DNA of 33,873 nucleotides from Fibrobacter sp. (lineage in GTDB: Bacteria > Fibrobacterota > Fibrobacteria > Fibrobacterales > Fibrobacteraceae). Each line of letters opens with the position of its first letter. Within the stretch, counting starts at the first letter, position 1. A model generated the notes under the pieces. The model was not told the origin of the DNA. It was given only the letters and a program-made list of their open reading frames with translations, and did no database searches. The stretch covers positions 1 to 33,873 of the forward strand of contig JAFWRL010000219.1 in assembly GCA_017520105.1 (NCBI GenBank), written 5' to 3'. This document shows positions 1 through 7,285 of the stretch, in pieces. Both the position numbers and the translations under genes were made by a program.

Positions 1-308
1 ACTTCCATGATGGCTTCGCATTCGCGGATGTGGGTGAGGAACTGGTTACCGAGACCTTCGCCCTTGGAGGCTCCTTTTACAAGGCCTGCGATATCGACAA
101 ATTCCGTAACGGCCGGGACGATGGATTTTGGGTTATAGACCTTCACGAGCTCGTCGAGGCGTGCATCCGGAACGCTGACCATGCCGACGTTCGGATCGAT
201 GGTGCAGAACGGATAGTTTGCGGATTCTGCGCCCGCATTTGTGATAGCGTTGAAGATGGTGCTCTTGCCTACATTCGGGAGGCCTACAATGCCACATTTA
301 AAACCCAT
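1..308 (-). CDS. ychF: Redox-regulated/ribosome-binding ATPase YchF (OLA1 family), N-terminal part
   Basis: The reverse strand from the ATG at 308 reads [17 protein letters not shown] and continues open to the window edge, giving the first 102 or so residues of a protein that is normally about 360-370 long. The P-loop GLPNVGKST (G1) sits at residues 9-17, followed by the [10 protein letters not shown] segment and [20 protein letters not shown], which is the G3 region plus switch typical of YchF/Obg-like ATPases. The family prefers ATP over GTP, binds ribosomes and acts in translation or stress responses. A GGAG lies 6 nt before the ATG. The 3' part is outside the window. Identification is confident; function is family knowledge only. 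Confidence 0.95.
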   Translation of the reverse strand, partial: MGFKCGIVGLPNVGKSTIFNAITNAGAESANYPFCTIDPNVGMVSVPDARLDELVKVYNPKSIVPAVTEFVDIAGLVKGASKGEGLGNQFLTHIRECEAIME

Positions 309-463
309 GATAATCTCCGGTTACGGCGCAGATCTAGACGCGCCTTCTGTTTTCGGCGGTAAAGTTAGTAATTATTGGAGTGTCGGGCAGTAGTTAAAAT
401 GCTGTTTTTACAGGCTTTCTTGAATGTAAATGTTTGTTATCGTAATTGCTCGTTTGGGCGGTA

Positions 464-558
464 TTGTCAATTACTTGACATTTTGTCAACGAACGAATTT
501 GGCCATTTTGATAAAAAAGCGCCAAATGAACCTAATTTATTGGTGACCAAGTTGGTCA
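464..558. promoter_or_regulatory. Operator-like inverted repeats in the ychF upstream region
   Basis: TTGTCAA (464-470), TTGACA (475-480) and TTGTCAA (483-489) form overlapping inverted and direct copies, and a perfect 15-base dyad TGACCAAGTTGGTCA (7-base arms around a central G) lies at 544-558. They are in the 500-base gene-free stretch between ychF and the lipoprotein gene at 825, upstream of ychF. TTGACA could also be a -35 box, but no well-spaced -10 follows on either strand. A regulatory role is inference. Confidence 0.3.
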
Positions 559-562
559 TACT

Positions 563-698
563 GCCGATTTGGGATTAGATTCAAAGGCGCCAGTTAGAGT
601 TGGAGAATTGGTGCTTCTGTTATCGGGTGGAGCTTCGCTTCGAGCCGCAGGTAATTTGCTACGAACGATGCCGAACAGAGTTTCTAATCCCAAACGGC
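563..698. repeat. Imperfect inverted repeat bounding about 136 bp
   Basis: TTTGGGATTAGA at 568-579 is exactly complementary to TCTAATCCCAAA at 683-694, and the pairing extends outward through GCCG/CGGC with one bulged base. Inside, TTCTGTT...TCGG near 615-626 can pair with CCGAACAGA near 671-679. No open frame of interest lies inside. It may be a transcribed hairpin or a small non-coding palindromic element; nothing recognisable as an insertion sequence is present. Confidence 0.4.
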
Positions 699-730
699 CT
701 TTTTGTATTATGAGTTAATAGTTACTGAGG

Positions 731-827
731 TCGCTTCGCGACAGTTTAAAGTTTGAAGTTACTAGTTACTAGAGATGTTCTTGTTACATCCACTAGTAAC
801 TAGTAACTATTAACTAGTAACTAGTTA
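731..827. repeat. Composite heptamer-repeat hairpin element, copy 1
   Basis: A small hairpin (TCGC-tt-CGCGA) and a CAGTTT/GTTTGAAG segment precede two TTACTAG heptamers (759-772). These pair perfectly over 14 bases with two CTAGTAA heptamers at 793-806; the 20-base loop contains its own GATGT/ACATC stem. The right arm continues in register as CTATTAA, CTAGTAA and CTAGTTA to 827, so the last heptamer supplies the stop codon of the minus-strand lipoprotein gene. The same architecture recurs at 7157-7278. Two further degenerate heptamers lie at 715-728. Confidence 0.75.
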
Positions 828-2366
828 AAGCAAATCGTCGAGGTTGATTCCGTACATCTTGACGTTGTCTATCCAAATGTCGGAACCGTTATAAACGAAT
901 ATCGTGAAACGGGTAATTTTGTTGCGGGTTACGTTCCATCCGTGGTAGCTCTTTCCATCGGCATTCGTAAAGTCTTTTGGTGTGACGGCAACGCGGGTCC
1001 ATTTCTCGTTGACACTTCCTTTGTATGTAGTTTTGTAGTTCGTGTCGGATTCGACAATCGTTTCGAGAATGATTTCGTAGTCGCCGTCGCCCTTGAGCCA
1101 AACTTCGACGGAATCGAGTCTGCTCAGGTCGTGTGAGTGTTCTGCAATGCGGGTGCCAATGACGACATAGCGCCCAAGCTTGTTTGCCTGGTACTGCACG
1201 TGAAGAACATTCTTGCCAAAGATTGCGCGGTCGGCTTTTTCGATGCCGTTCGTCGGTTTTGAGTCAAGGTTGTTCTTGACGGTTGCGCTATCGTGCGGCT
1301 GGATGTACCAGTCGAACTTGTTGTTCAGCGGTGCCGGGAGCGCGTTGTACTTGGTGCCGCTTTCGAAGTTCAAAATTTCGACGCTATTGAGGGCGGCCAC
1401 AAGCGAATCGCCCAGTCCTTTCCAAACGTTCACGTCTTTGAGCTTGGCTGCCTTCTTGTCGCCCCATGTGAGCAGCCACGGCCTCACGGTGTCGGCTGCG
1501 TTTTCGACGCGGATGTTGAGTGTCGCGCTGTTGAGCGTCGTGTCCCAGCCGTCAATTTCGAACGGGATAAGGTCACCGGCTCCGTCATAGAGGCGGATGT
1601 CGCTTCCATCTTTGGCGGCCTTTTGGAAGTCGAAGTTTGTCGTGTCCAAACGCAGCACGAGGACGGTCGGGAAGCTGAGCGGGCGCATCCAGTCCGAAAT
1701 GAGTTCGGACGGCATGAAGCGGATGGAGTTCTCAGGAATAACCTTGTTCGGATTCTCGATGAGTCCGAGGTCAACCGTGTCCTTCGATGTGACGTTGGTA
1801 GATGTCTGACCGATGGCATTGAGGTCTTCGGAATCCCAAGCGCTTACGGTCAGGTAGCCACACGGGGCTCTGCGGATGATGAACTGTCCAAGCGAGTCTG
1901 TCTTGACAATTTCGTTTGTACCCTGGACGGCAACCCATGCGTAATTGGCGCTGTCCGGCAAATCAACGAGACCCTTGACCGAGCCTGCCGCTACGAGGGC
2001 GGCGCTATCAAGCGTGTATTCGTGGTTCAGGTTGTTGAGTGTATATTGTAATGCGATGGAAGATTCGCCCTTGGTAAAGTTGATGGTGTAGGAACCGTCA
2101 AGATGGTTGCCGATACGTACCCAGCCATTCGTATCCGTTTCGCCTTCGTAGGTGTAATGGACAGAACTTTCTTCTGTGGTGTCGGCCACATACCACGATG
2201 GGAGCACCTGGTAACGGACCTTGGCAGCAGGCTTCTTGCCATCATAAACGCGGATGGCAATGGCGTTCTCTATTTCCGTCGTATTCCCTGCCGAATCGTT
2301 GCCAATACCGCACGAGGCTATGAGTCCAAGAGTGGCAACACAAAGGAGTGTGTAAAAGTATTTCAT
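825..2366 (-). CDS. Lipoprotein with DUF2341 and a carbohydrate-binding-like C-terminal domain
   Basis: The 513-residue product starts with a lipoprotein signal peptide ending in the lipobox LIAS-C19, so it is predicted to be lipid-anchored in the envelope. Residues about 125-185 resemble a carboxypeptidase-regulatory-like beta sandwich (GSVKGLVDLPDSANYAWV...). Residues about 231-305 match the DUF2341 pattern (LVLRLDTTNFDF, DGSDIRLYD, PFEIDGWD). Residues about 328-507 look like a CBM11/CIA30-type jelly roll ending SDIWIDNVKMYG. The start codon directly abuts the stop of the upstream TIGR02147 gene (TAAATG), and AAGAAGGA inside that gene's last codons serves as ribosome site, so the two are translationally linked. 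A role in binding plant polysaccharide or cell-surface glycan is plausible but inferred. The exact function is unknown. Confidence 0.85.
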   Translation of the reverse strand: MKYFYTLLCVATLGLIASCGIGNDSAGNTTEIENAIAIRVYDGKKPAAKVRYQVLPSWYVADTTEESSVHYTYEGETDTNGWVRIGNHLDGSYTINFTKGESSIALQYTLNNLNHEYTLDSAALVAAGSVKGLVDLPDSANYAWVAVQGTNEIVKTDSLGQFIIRRAPCGYLTVSAWDSEDLNAIGQTSTNVTSKDTVDLGLIENPNKVIPENSIRFMPSELISDWMRPLSFPTVLVLRLDTTNFDFQKAAKDGSDIRLYDGAGDLIPFEIDGWDTTLNSATLNIRVENAADTVRPWLLTWGDKKAAKLKDVNVWKGLGDSLVAALNSVEILNFESGTKYNALPAPLNNKFDWYIQPHDSATVKNNLDSKPTNGIEKADRAIFGKNVLHVQYQANKLGRYVVIGTRIAEHSHDLSRLDSVEVWLKGDGDYEIILETIVESDTNYKTTYKGSVNEKWTRVAVTPKDFTNADGKSYHGWNVTRNKITRFTIFVYNGSDIWIDNVKMYGINLDDLL

Positions 2367-3197
2367 TTATTTATCCTTCTTCTTGTTGAGGGCAACGGGG
2401 AACAGGGCTAGATTGAGCTGCATGACCCGGTCGGGGACAATGCATTTATCAACTCGTATCTGGATTTCCTTGCGGAATTCCTTGAGCATTTTCTTGAGAT
2501 CCTCGAAGCCCTTGGAATCGACAGCCATGGTAATTGTAGAAATGTCTCTGTTTTCCGGCGGAATTTCGCTTAGCGAGCGGATGCCGAATTGCATGACTTT
2601 TGAATGGAAACTGCGGATGGCCTGAGCCTTTTCTGCGCCTTGGACTGTGATGTGCGGGTCGGCGAGACGAACTTTGGTGTTGTTGTTGATTGGCTGGATA
2701 AATCCGAGCGATTTTAGAATTTCAATGCTCTCTTGCGCCTGCTCTTCGGTGATGGGCGGAATAACGCTGTTGGCGATTTCCGGAATATCCACATTGCCGT
2801 GCTTGACTTCGATGAGCGCTCTTACGACGATGGTCCACCAAGCGCTGAGGTACTTGAGCTCGTTGTCCTTGAGCAGGTGACGCTTGACGTCCCTTAGCTG
2901 GAAGGCTTTCTGCAAAATTTCCGCTTTCGTTTTTTCGGATTTCGTGCGTGAAGCCACTATCAACAAATCAAAATAGGCTGCTCCGCGTCCATCGAGGCCG
3001 AGCATCTTTTTGGCGGCGGGGACTGCATGTACAGGGAGATTGCGCTTTTTCTGGACAATATAATACGCATGGCTTGAGTCCAAGCCAAGTGTCTTGCCGA
3101 GAGTGCTAAAGGAATACAAGGAGTTGTGTTTTTTGTGCTCCAAGTAATAATCCTTGATCATATCTCGGTAGTCGTCGTAATCAAAGATTTCTGCCAT
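2367..3197 (-). CDS. TIGR02147/DUF4423 family protein (Fibrobacter-type regulator-like)
   Basis: The 276-residue product begins MAEIFDYDDYRDMIKDYY and contains LYSFSTLGKTLGLDSSHAYYIVQKKRNLP, a helix-turn-helix-like segment near residues 25-55, followed by a mostly helical DUF4423-like region and a C-terminal part (SLSEIPPENRDISTITMAVD) characteristic of the TIGR02147 paralogous family known from Fibrobacter. An upstream TTG at 3203 is in frame, but AAGGAAGG lies 7 nt before the ATG at 3197, which I take as the start. A TATATT -10-like box is at 3217-3222 on this strand, and two TTAGTAA heptamers lie at 3250-3263. It is the first gene of a two-gene operon with the lipoprotein. DNA binding is inferred from the N-terminal helices. 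Confidence 0.85.
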   Translation of the reverse strand: MAEIFDYDDYRDMIKDYYLEHKKHNSLYSFSTLGKTLGLDSSHAYYIVQKKRNLPVHAVPAAKKMLGLDGRGAAYFDLLIVASRTKSEKTKAEILQKAFQLRDVKRHLLKDNELKYLSAWWTIVVRALIEVKHGNVDIPEIANSVIPPITEEQAQESIEILKSLGFIQPINNNTKVRLADPHITVQGAEKAQAIRSFHSKVMQFGIRSLSEIPPENRDISTITMAVDSKGFEDLKKMLKEFRKEIQIRVDKCIVPDRVMQLNLALFPVALNKKKDK

Positions 3198-3367
3198 AAC
3201 CAAACCTTCCTTAGAAAATATACTTTAAAAATTGTGGGAGGGAGGCTTGTTAGTAATTAGTAAGTAGGTATTTAGCCAGATTGAGAGGCAAAATCTGTGG
3301 GTACGGTACATTCCCGACCTGAAATGTCATTCCCAACCTCCCCGAAAGAGATAATTGCTAGAATTGT

Positions 3368-4402
3368 ATGGGAATCTTTTTTGGAATGAATATGGCTCAG
3401 AAAAAAAGTAATTGGATTAGGCGCATTGTTTGCTTGTTGCTTATGTATGTTCCTTTGTTCGTGGGGTGGCAGTATTACGAAAAAAAAGTTGAAGAACGCG
3501 AACAGTTCGAAATGATGATCCATGTAACGAATGAGTGCATTCGGGTTGGTGACTGGAAATGTGCCGAGAAAAATGTTCGGGAACTTCTGAAGTCTGACCC
3601 GAACGATACGAATTTGCAGATGCACATGGCTGGAATTCTTTTTGAACAGGGCCGTTATAAAGAATGCGTCAGTTACATCGAAACCTTGAATTTTAAACAC
3701 AAGGATTTAGATTACCTTGTTGAAAAGTCTAAACTTTTGGAACAGGAAATGGCGCAACTGGGCGTTGAAAATTCCATGCATTTCCGGTTGGAATTTGATG
3801 GTGGCCCTTCCAAAAAAGATGTGATGGAAGCGCTTGCTGTTTTGGAAGTTGCGTATGATTCGATTAGTAATTTGTTCGATTTTATGCCCGAAAATAACAT
3901 GTGTTTGGTGCTGTATCAAGATAAAGAATTTCAAGGTATGGGGCCGCGCCCTGATTGGGTTGGCGCCGTGTTTGACGGAAAGCTGCGTGTGCCAGTGAAC
4001 ATGATGGCGTATCGAGATATTTATCGCCCCGTGTTGTTCCATGAATTGACTCATGCGTTTGTTCGTGCGATGACACATGCGCATGTGCCTTGTTGGATGA
4101 ACGAAGGAATTGCGCAGGTAGTTGATGGCTCGCATAATAACAAAGAACGTCCGGCGGGAGCAAAACCGAGTATTGAATCGCTGAGAAAATCTTTTGTGAA
4201 AGAAACGAATACAGAAAAGGCTACGAAACTTTATTGGTACTCTAGACGAATGGTCGAGGAACTTTTGAAGCGTGATGGTGGCGGTTTGGAGGCTTTCCGC
4301 AATTTTGCAAAATGTTTGCAGGATTTAAGTGAACTCAAAATGGACGGAGCGTTGCAAAAGTATTACGGAATAACTGCTAAAGATTTGTTGGAATCGATTT
4401 AA
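3368..4402 (+). CDS. Membrane-anchored HExxH metallopeptidase with TPR-like region
   Basis: The 344-residue protein has a basic N-terminus, one transmembrane segment (about residues 18-35), a charged TPR-like helical region (about 45-130, RVGDWKCAEKNVRELLKSDPND) and a gluzincin-type catalytic domain. The motif HELTH is at 225-229 (zinc histidines and catalytic Glu), with WMNEG at 243-247 supplying the likely third zinc ligand E246. This matches peptidase-MA-like families. The topology suggests an inner-membrane anchor with a periplasmic protease domain. In-frame ATGs also occur at 3386 and 3392, and none has a strong ribosome site, so the start is uncertain by up to 8 residues. The stop overlaps the next ATG (TAATG). 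Substrate unknown. Confidence 0.8.
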   Translation: MGIFFGMNMAQKKSNWIRRIVCLLLMYVPLFVGWQYYEKKVEEREQFEMMIHVTNECIRVGDWKCAEKNVRELLKSDPNDTNLQMHMAGILFEQGRYKECVSYIETLNFKHKDLDYLVEKSKLLEQEMAQLGVENSMHFRLEFDGGPSKKDVMEALAVLEVAYDSISNLFDFMPENNMCLVLYQDKEFQGMGPRPDWVGAVFDGKLRVPVNMMAYRDIYRPVLFHELTHAFVRAMTHAHVPCWMNEGIAQVVDGSHNNKERPAGAKPSIESLRKSFVKETNTEKATKLYWYSRRMVEELLKRDGGGLEAFRNFAKCLQDLSELKMDGALQKYYGITAKDLLESI

Positions 4403-5709
4403 TGAGTGTCGTGGTGGATTGTACGATGGATACCGCAATGAAAAATATTGTAATCTTGGCAACGGGTGGGACCATTGCTGGCGCTGGTGAACAAGGTAAA
4501 GATATCGGGTACAAGTCGGGGGCGCTTGAAGCGCAGACGTTAATCGATGCAGTGCCGGAGTTGAAAAACATGGCAAATATTCGTGTGGAGCAAGTTTGCA
4601 ATATCAATTCGGACGATATCACTTCTGAAATTTGGATTTCGCTTGCTTGGAGAATTAATGTATTGGCGTCGGAGGGGTTCGGAACATCGCACGAGAATGT
4701 CGATGGCTTCGTGATTATGCACGGGACCGATACGATGGAAGAAACCGCTTTCTTTTTGAACTTGACGCTTGGTGGTTTTGCTCCGAATGTCGCCGAGAAT
4801 GTCGCGGAAAACGCCGCCAGAAGTGTCATCCTGAGCGAAGTCGAAGGAGCCAGGAAAAATGTCACCGGAAATGTTGTTTGTGATGCTTCAGGAAATGCAA
4901 CGGGGAATGTCGCGAAACCCGTGATTTTGACTGGCTCGATGCGCCCAGCAACCGCTGCCGAACCCGACGGCCCCGCGAATCTGCTATTTGCTGTGAAAAG
5001 TGCGGTAGAAATGAGTGATTGTGGCGCTGCTGGTCGAGTCATCCTGAGCCAAGGTGAAGGATCCAGGGCTAGTCATTCCGGATTGTCATCCCGGCCTCAG
5101 TGCCGGAATCACCGTTTATCGTTTGCGAACAACGTGCCCGTGTTTGTCGCCTTCGCGGGTAAACTCATGGTTGCTCGGACGGTGCAGAAAGTCCATGCAA
5201 ACGCCCTCGACGCCTTCGCCGATATAAGCAATAGCGGAGTCATCTTGAGCCGAGACGAAAAATCCGGGGCTAGTCAACCAGCGTTGTCATCCCGGACTCC
5301 GTTCCGGGATCAGTTTCTTGGACCAACATTCGACATTTCATCTCTGCATTCCCTCCCAAAAGTTTCCGTCCTTTACTTCAACGCTGATGCCGATGCAGAA
5401 CTGGTGCGCTTTGCAGCGGAACGCTCCGCGGGTCTCGTCATTGCGGGAGCCGGTGCCGGCGAATTTTCGAAGTCATGGGCGCTGGCGATTGCGAATGTAA
5501 TTGCAGACAAAAACATTCCCGTCGTGATTTCGACGCGAATCAATTGCGGCTCCATTGTGCCAGAGCAATTGCTTGTGTCGGGAACCATCGCTTCTTACGG
5601 CTTGCCGCCTGCCAAAGCCGCCGTATTGTTGCGCCTGGCGTTGACCGTCACGAATGATTCAGCCGCCATTCAGGATATGTTTTCATCCCTGTTGCCTATG
5701 TCAACCTGA
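4402..5709 (+). CDS. Type II (AnsB-like) L-asparaginase with in-frame repeat insertions
   Basis: Hydrolyses L-asparagine to aspartate and ammonia. From the first ATG the catalytic residues are T24 and Y37 (ILATGGTIAG...GYKSG), T109-D110 (HGTDTMEETAFFL) and K263 (RTVQKVH), matching T12, Y25, T89-D90 and K162 of the E. coli enzyme. D110 to K263 spans 153 residues instead of 72. The excess includes VILSEVEGA (142-150) and VILSQGEGSRAS... (213-240), and a third segment VILSRDEKSGAS... (280-304) lies after the lysine; these are translated palindromic repeats (see the repeat entries). The frame is uninterrupted and all catalytic residues are kept, so activity is plausible. No signal peptide is evident. 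Alternative starts at 4426 (GGTGGA upstream) and 4438 fit the conserved N-terminus better; 4402 is kept because it overlaps the previous stop. Confidence 0.85.
   Translation: MSVVVDCTMDTAMKNIVILATGGTIAGAGEQGKDIGYKSGALEAQTLIDAVPELKNMANIRVEQVCNINSDDITSEIWISLAWRINVLASEGFGTSHENVDGFVIMHGTDTMEETAFFLNLTLGGFAPNVAENVAENAARSVILSEVEGARKNVTGNVVCDASGNATGNVAKPVILTGSMRPATAAEPDGPANLLFAVKSAVEMSDCGAAGRVILSQGEGSRASHSGLSSRPQCRNHRLSFANNVPVFVAFAGKLMVARTVQKVHANALDAFADISNSGVILSRDEKSGASQPALSSRTPFRDQFLGPTFDISSLHSLPKVSVLYFNADADAELVRFAAERSAGLVIAGAGAGEFSKSWALAIANVIADKNIPVVISTRINCGSIVPEQLLVSGTIASYGLPPAKAAVLLRLALTVTNDSAAIQDMFSSLLPMST
4824..4854 (+). repeat. Half copy of dispersed palindromic-type element inside asparaginase
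   Basis: This 31-base stretch (TGTCATCCTGAG... to GGAGCCAGG) matches the left half of the elements at 5038 and 5239. It is read in the same frame as they are (VILSEVEGA), and sits in a low-complexity stretch rich in Asn-Val-Ala between two normally adjacent strands of the enzyme. Confidence 0.6.
5038..5110 (+). repeat. 73-bp composite palindromic element, in frame in asparaginase (copy A)
   Basis: Left part GTCATCCTGAGCC...GGATCCAGG, middle GGCTAGTCA, right part TTGTCATCCCGG...CCGGAATC with a near-palindromic end. It aligns without gaps to the copy at 5239-5311 (57 of 73 positions identical by hand count) and is translated in the same frame as VILSQGEGSRAS...RNH, lying in a loop of the enzyme. 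Confidence 0.7.
5239..5311 (+). repeat. 73-bp composite palindromic element, in frame in asparaginase (copy B)
   Basis: Same length and layout as the copy at 5038: GTCATCTTGAGCC, then GGGGCTAGTCA, then TTGTCATCCCGGACTCCG and a closing CCGGGATC. The right half is a hairpin (ATCCCGGA/TCCGGGAT) that recurs in opposite orientation in the intergenic region at 14675-14700. It is translated as VILSRDEKSGAS...FRDQ without a stop. Confidence 0.75.
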
Positions 5710-5733
5710 CCATTATCTAGGAAAACTATTGTT

Positions 5734-6171
5734 ATGAAATTTCTTATTCAACGCGTTACAAAAGCTCAAGTCGATATCGAAGGTGAAACCGTCGGAAAAA
5801 TTGACGGCAAAGGATTCCTCGTCTTGATTGGAGTGGGCGAGGGCGATACCCGTGAAATTGCCGACCGTTTTATCAAGAAAATGCTTGCACTCCGCATCTT
5901 CGACGACGAAAACGGAAAGACGAACCTCTCTATCAAAGATGTCGGCGGTTCGCTGCTGCTCGTTTCGCAATTTACGCTTTACGCCAATTGCAATAAGGGC
6001 AACCGCCCCACATTCAATGGAGCCGGCAACCCGGCGCTTGCAAATGAACTTTACGAATACATTATTGCGCAGTGCAAAAAAGAAGTTGCCGTCGTTGAAA
6101 CGGGAAAATTCGGTGCCGATATGCAAGTGAGCCTCGTGAACGACGGCCCATTTACTATAATGCTAGAGTGA
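5734..6171 (+). CDS. dtd: D-aminoacyl-tRNA deacylase Dtd
   Basis: The 145-residue product has the full family length and starts [15 protein letters not shown]. It removes D-amino acids (and glycine mischarged on tRNA-Ala) from tRNAs in the cytoplasm. The active-site SQFTLYA motif is at residues about 79-85, and the second signature NDGPFTIML (the cross-subunit Gly-Pro motif) is at the C-terminus. AGGAA lies 10 nt before the ATG. It starts 24 bases after the asparaginase gene, so the two may be co-transcribed, and a terminator-like hairpin follows at 6230. Confidence 0.95.
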   Translation: MKFLIQRVTKAQVDIEGETVGKIDGKGFLVLIGVGEGDTREIADRFIKKMLALRIFDDENGKTNLSIKDVGGSLLLVSQFTLYANCNKGNRPTFNGAGNPALANELYEYIIAQCKKEVAVVETGKFGADMQVSLVNDGPFTIMLE

Positions 6172-6229
6172 TTCATCCTACGTCATTCTGACGCCGAAGG
6201 CGGAAGACTACTCTGAAGGCGAGTGTTGC

Positions 6230-6251
6230 AAAAATGAGTGATCTCATTTTT
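6230..6251 (+). terminator. Rho-independent terminator after dtd
   Basis: AAAAATGAG (6230-6238), loop TGAT, CTCATTTTT (6243-6251): a 9-base stem ending in a T run 60 bases past the dtd stop. A second small hairpin GGGGC-gta-GCCCC lies at 6271-6283. A GTCATTCTGAC...GGCGGAAGA fragment resembling the asparaginase repeats lies at 6182-6207. Confidence 0.6.
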
Positions 6252-6325
6252 ATAACCGAGCCAAGGAGTAGGGGCGTAGCCCCATCCAGTTAAGTTTTGT
6301 TATGCAAAATGTTTTGGAGTTTTTT

Positions 6326-7156
6326 ATGAAATTTATGCAATTTATGTTGTTGAGTGTTTCGACTCTATTCATCGCATGCGCAGGTTCGCGTGACGCCGCT
6401 CCCGAGGGCGATAACGGCATGGCCGATACCCCTTGCACAGAATGCGGTACGCAAGGTGAAATTGAATTGAAAATCACGGACGAGAAATTCTATCGCGAAT
6501 GGAACCCCGAAGCCTTTGGCCGTATTGATTCCAACGCCGTCGTGGGTGTATTCCCGTCGCTCAAAGTGACGGCAAACCGTCCCGAAGAATGCAAAATGTG
6601 CCACAGCTTTAGTGCCGATGCACTCGATTTTGACCTTGCGCGGGTGGAAGATTCCCTCTTCGCAAAAGCGTTCCCCAAAATGACTCGTGAGCTAATGCTT
6701 CCGGGAATGCGTGTCCCCGAAGCGGACTCCGCTTATCTTGATACGTTGTCTTTAAAATTGCTTGCCGAAAAGTTTGTCGAAAATAAACGCCTCGATGACG
6801 TGACTCCGTGGAAAGAACGCGATGGTGTGGAACAGACTCTCGCTCGCCAACTCCCGTTCGAATTTTCGAATCAGCTGAATGGGATTGCTAGCCGCTATGA
6901 GCTCCGTTACCTGACCATCCCTCTGGTGCTCGAAGTGACGATGGATCCCGACCTCGGCAAAAAAGGGGGCTACACCTGGAAAATCGTATGGAGTATGTGG
7001 GATGCCCGCTACGGTGAACTGCTATGCCTCACTTATTCTGAATTTACCGCCGTAACGACGACCCGCGTAGCGCCCGAAAAAGAATGGGCTGAACCGTTTG
7101 CTTCAAGGCTCTGGAAAATGTTCAGCACCGACGTCGCGCATTTCGAGAATCACTAG
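6326..7156 (+). CDS. Lipoprotein of unknown function
   Basis: The 276-residue product starts MKFMQFMLLSVSTLFIAC, a short lipoprotein signal with the lipobox FIA-C. An in-frame ATG at 6302 exists, but GGAG at 6316-6319 is placed 6 nt before the ATG at 6326. Two cysteine pairs follow (PCTECG near residue 36 and ECKMCHSF near 92), which could form disulfides or bind a metal or haem-like ligand; no complete CxxCH haem motif is present beyond the suggestive CKMCH stretch. The C-terminal part (GKKGGYTWKIVWSMWDARYGELLCLTYSEF) resembles a small beta-rich domain with no family I recognise. Isolated between the dtd terminator and the repeat element at 7157. Confidence 0.75.
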   Translation: MKFMQFMLLSVSTLFIACAGSRDAAPEGDNGMADTPCTECGTQGEIELKITDEKFYREWNPEAFGRIDSNAVVGVFPSLKVTANRPEECKMCHSFSADALDFDLARVEDSLFAKAFPKMTRELMLPGMRVPEADSAYLDTLSLKLLAEKFVENKRLDDVTPWKERDGVEQTLARQLPFEFSNQLNGIASRYELRYLTIPLVLEVTMDPDLGKKGGYTWKIVWSMWDARYGELLCLTYSEFTAVTTTRVAPEKEWAEPFASRLWKMFSTDVAHFENH

Positions 7157-7278
7157 AGCGACTACGTCGCAGTTTTGAGTTTTAAGTTACTAGTTACTAG
7201 ATTGCTTAAATCAAGAAGCGTTTTCTCTTAAGTCCACTAGTAACTAGTAGCTAGTAGCTAGTAACTAATTACTATATT
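7157..7278. repeat. Composite heptamer-repeat hairpin element, copy 2, ending in the psd -10 box
   Basis: Layout matches 731-827: a small hairpin (GCGAC-tac-GTCGC), a CAGTTTTGAGTTTTAAG segment, two TTACTAG heptamers (7187-7200), a loop with its own CTTAA/TTAAG stem, then six heptamers in register from 7237: CTAGTAA, CTAGTAG, CTAGTAG, CTAGTAA, CTAATTA, CTATATT. The last holds a TATATT -10 box for psd. Confidence 0.75.
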
Positions 7279-7279
7279 C
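7267..7279 (+). promoter_or_regulatory. Probable psd promoter -10 region
   Basis: AATTACTATATTC contains TATATT at 7273-7278, only 7 bases before the psd ATG. The identical 13-mer precedes the gene at 9901. No Shine-Dalgarno lies between, so the transcript may be leaderless. No -35 box is visible because heptamer repeats occupy that position. Confidence 0.45.
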
Positions 7280-7285
7280 TCCCTC

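Noticed and set aside
30..362. Plus-strand open frame of 110 codons
   Set aside because: It lies opposite the ychF N-terminus, whose P-loop and switch motifs are unmistakable on the minus strand.
375..578. Plus-strand open frame of 67 codons
   Set aside because: No ribosome site, no recognisable motif, and it runs through operator-like repeats; treated as chance.
3300..3352. Another copy of the GTCATCCC-type palindromic element
   Set aside because: Two CATTCCC...ACCT fragments are reminiscent, but no closing arm or full half-element can be aligned.
4402..5709. Asparaginase as a pseudogene or frameshifted gene
   Set aside because: Despite extra segments the frame is continuous and all five catalytic residues are present at the expected places.
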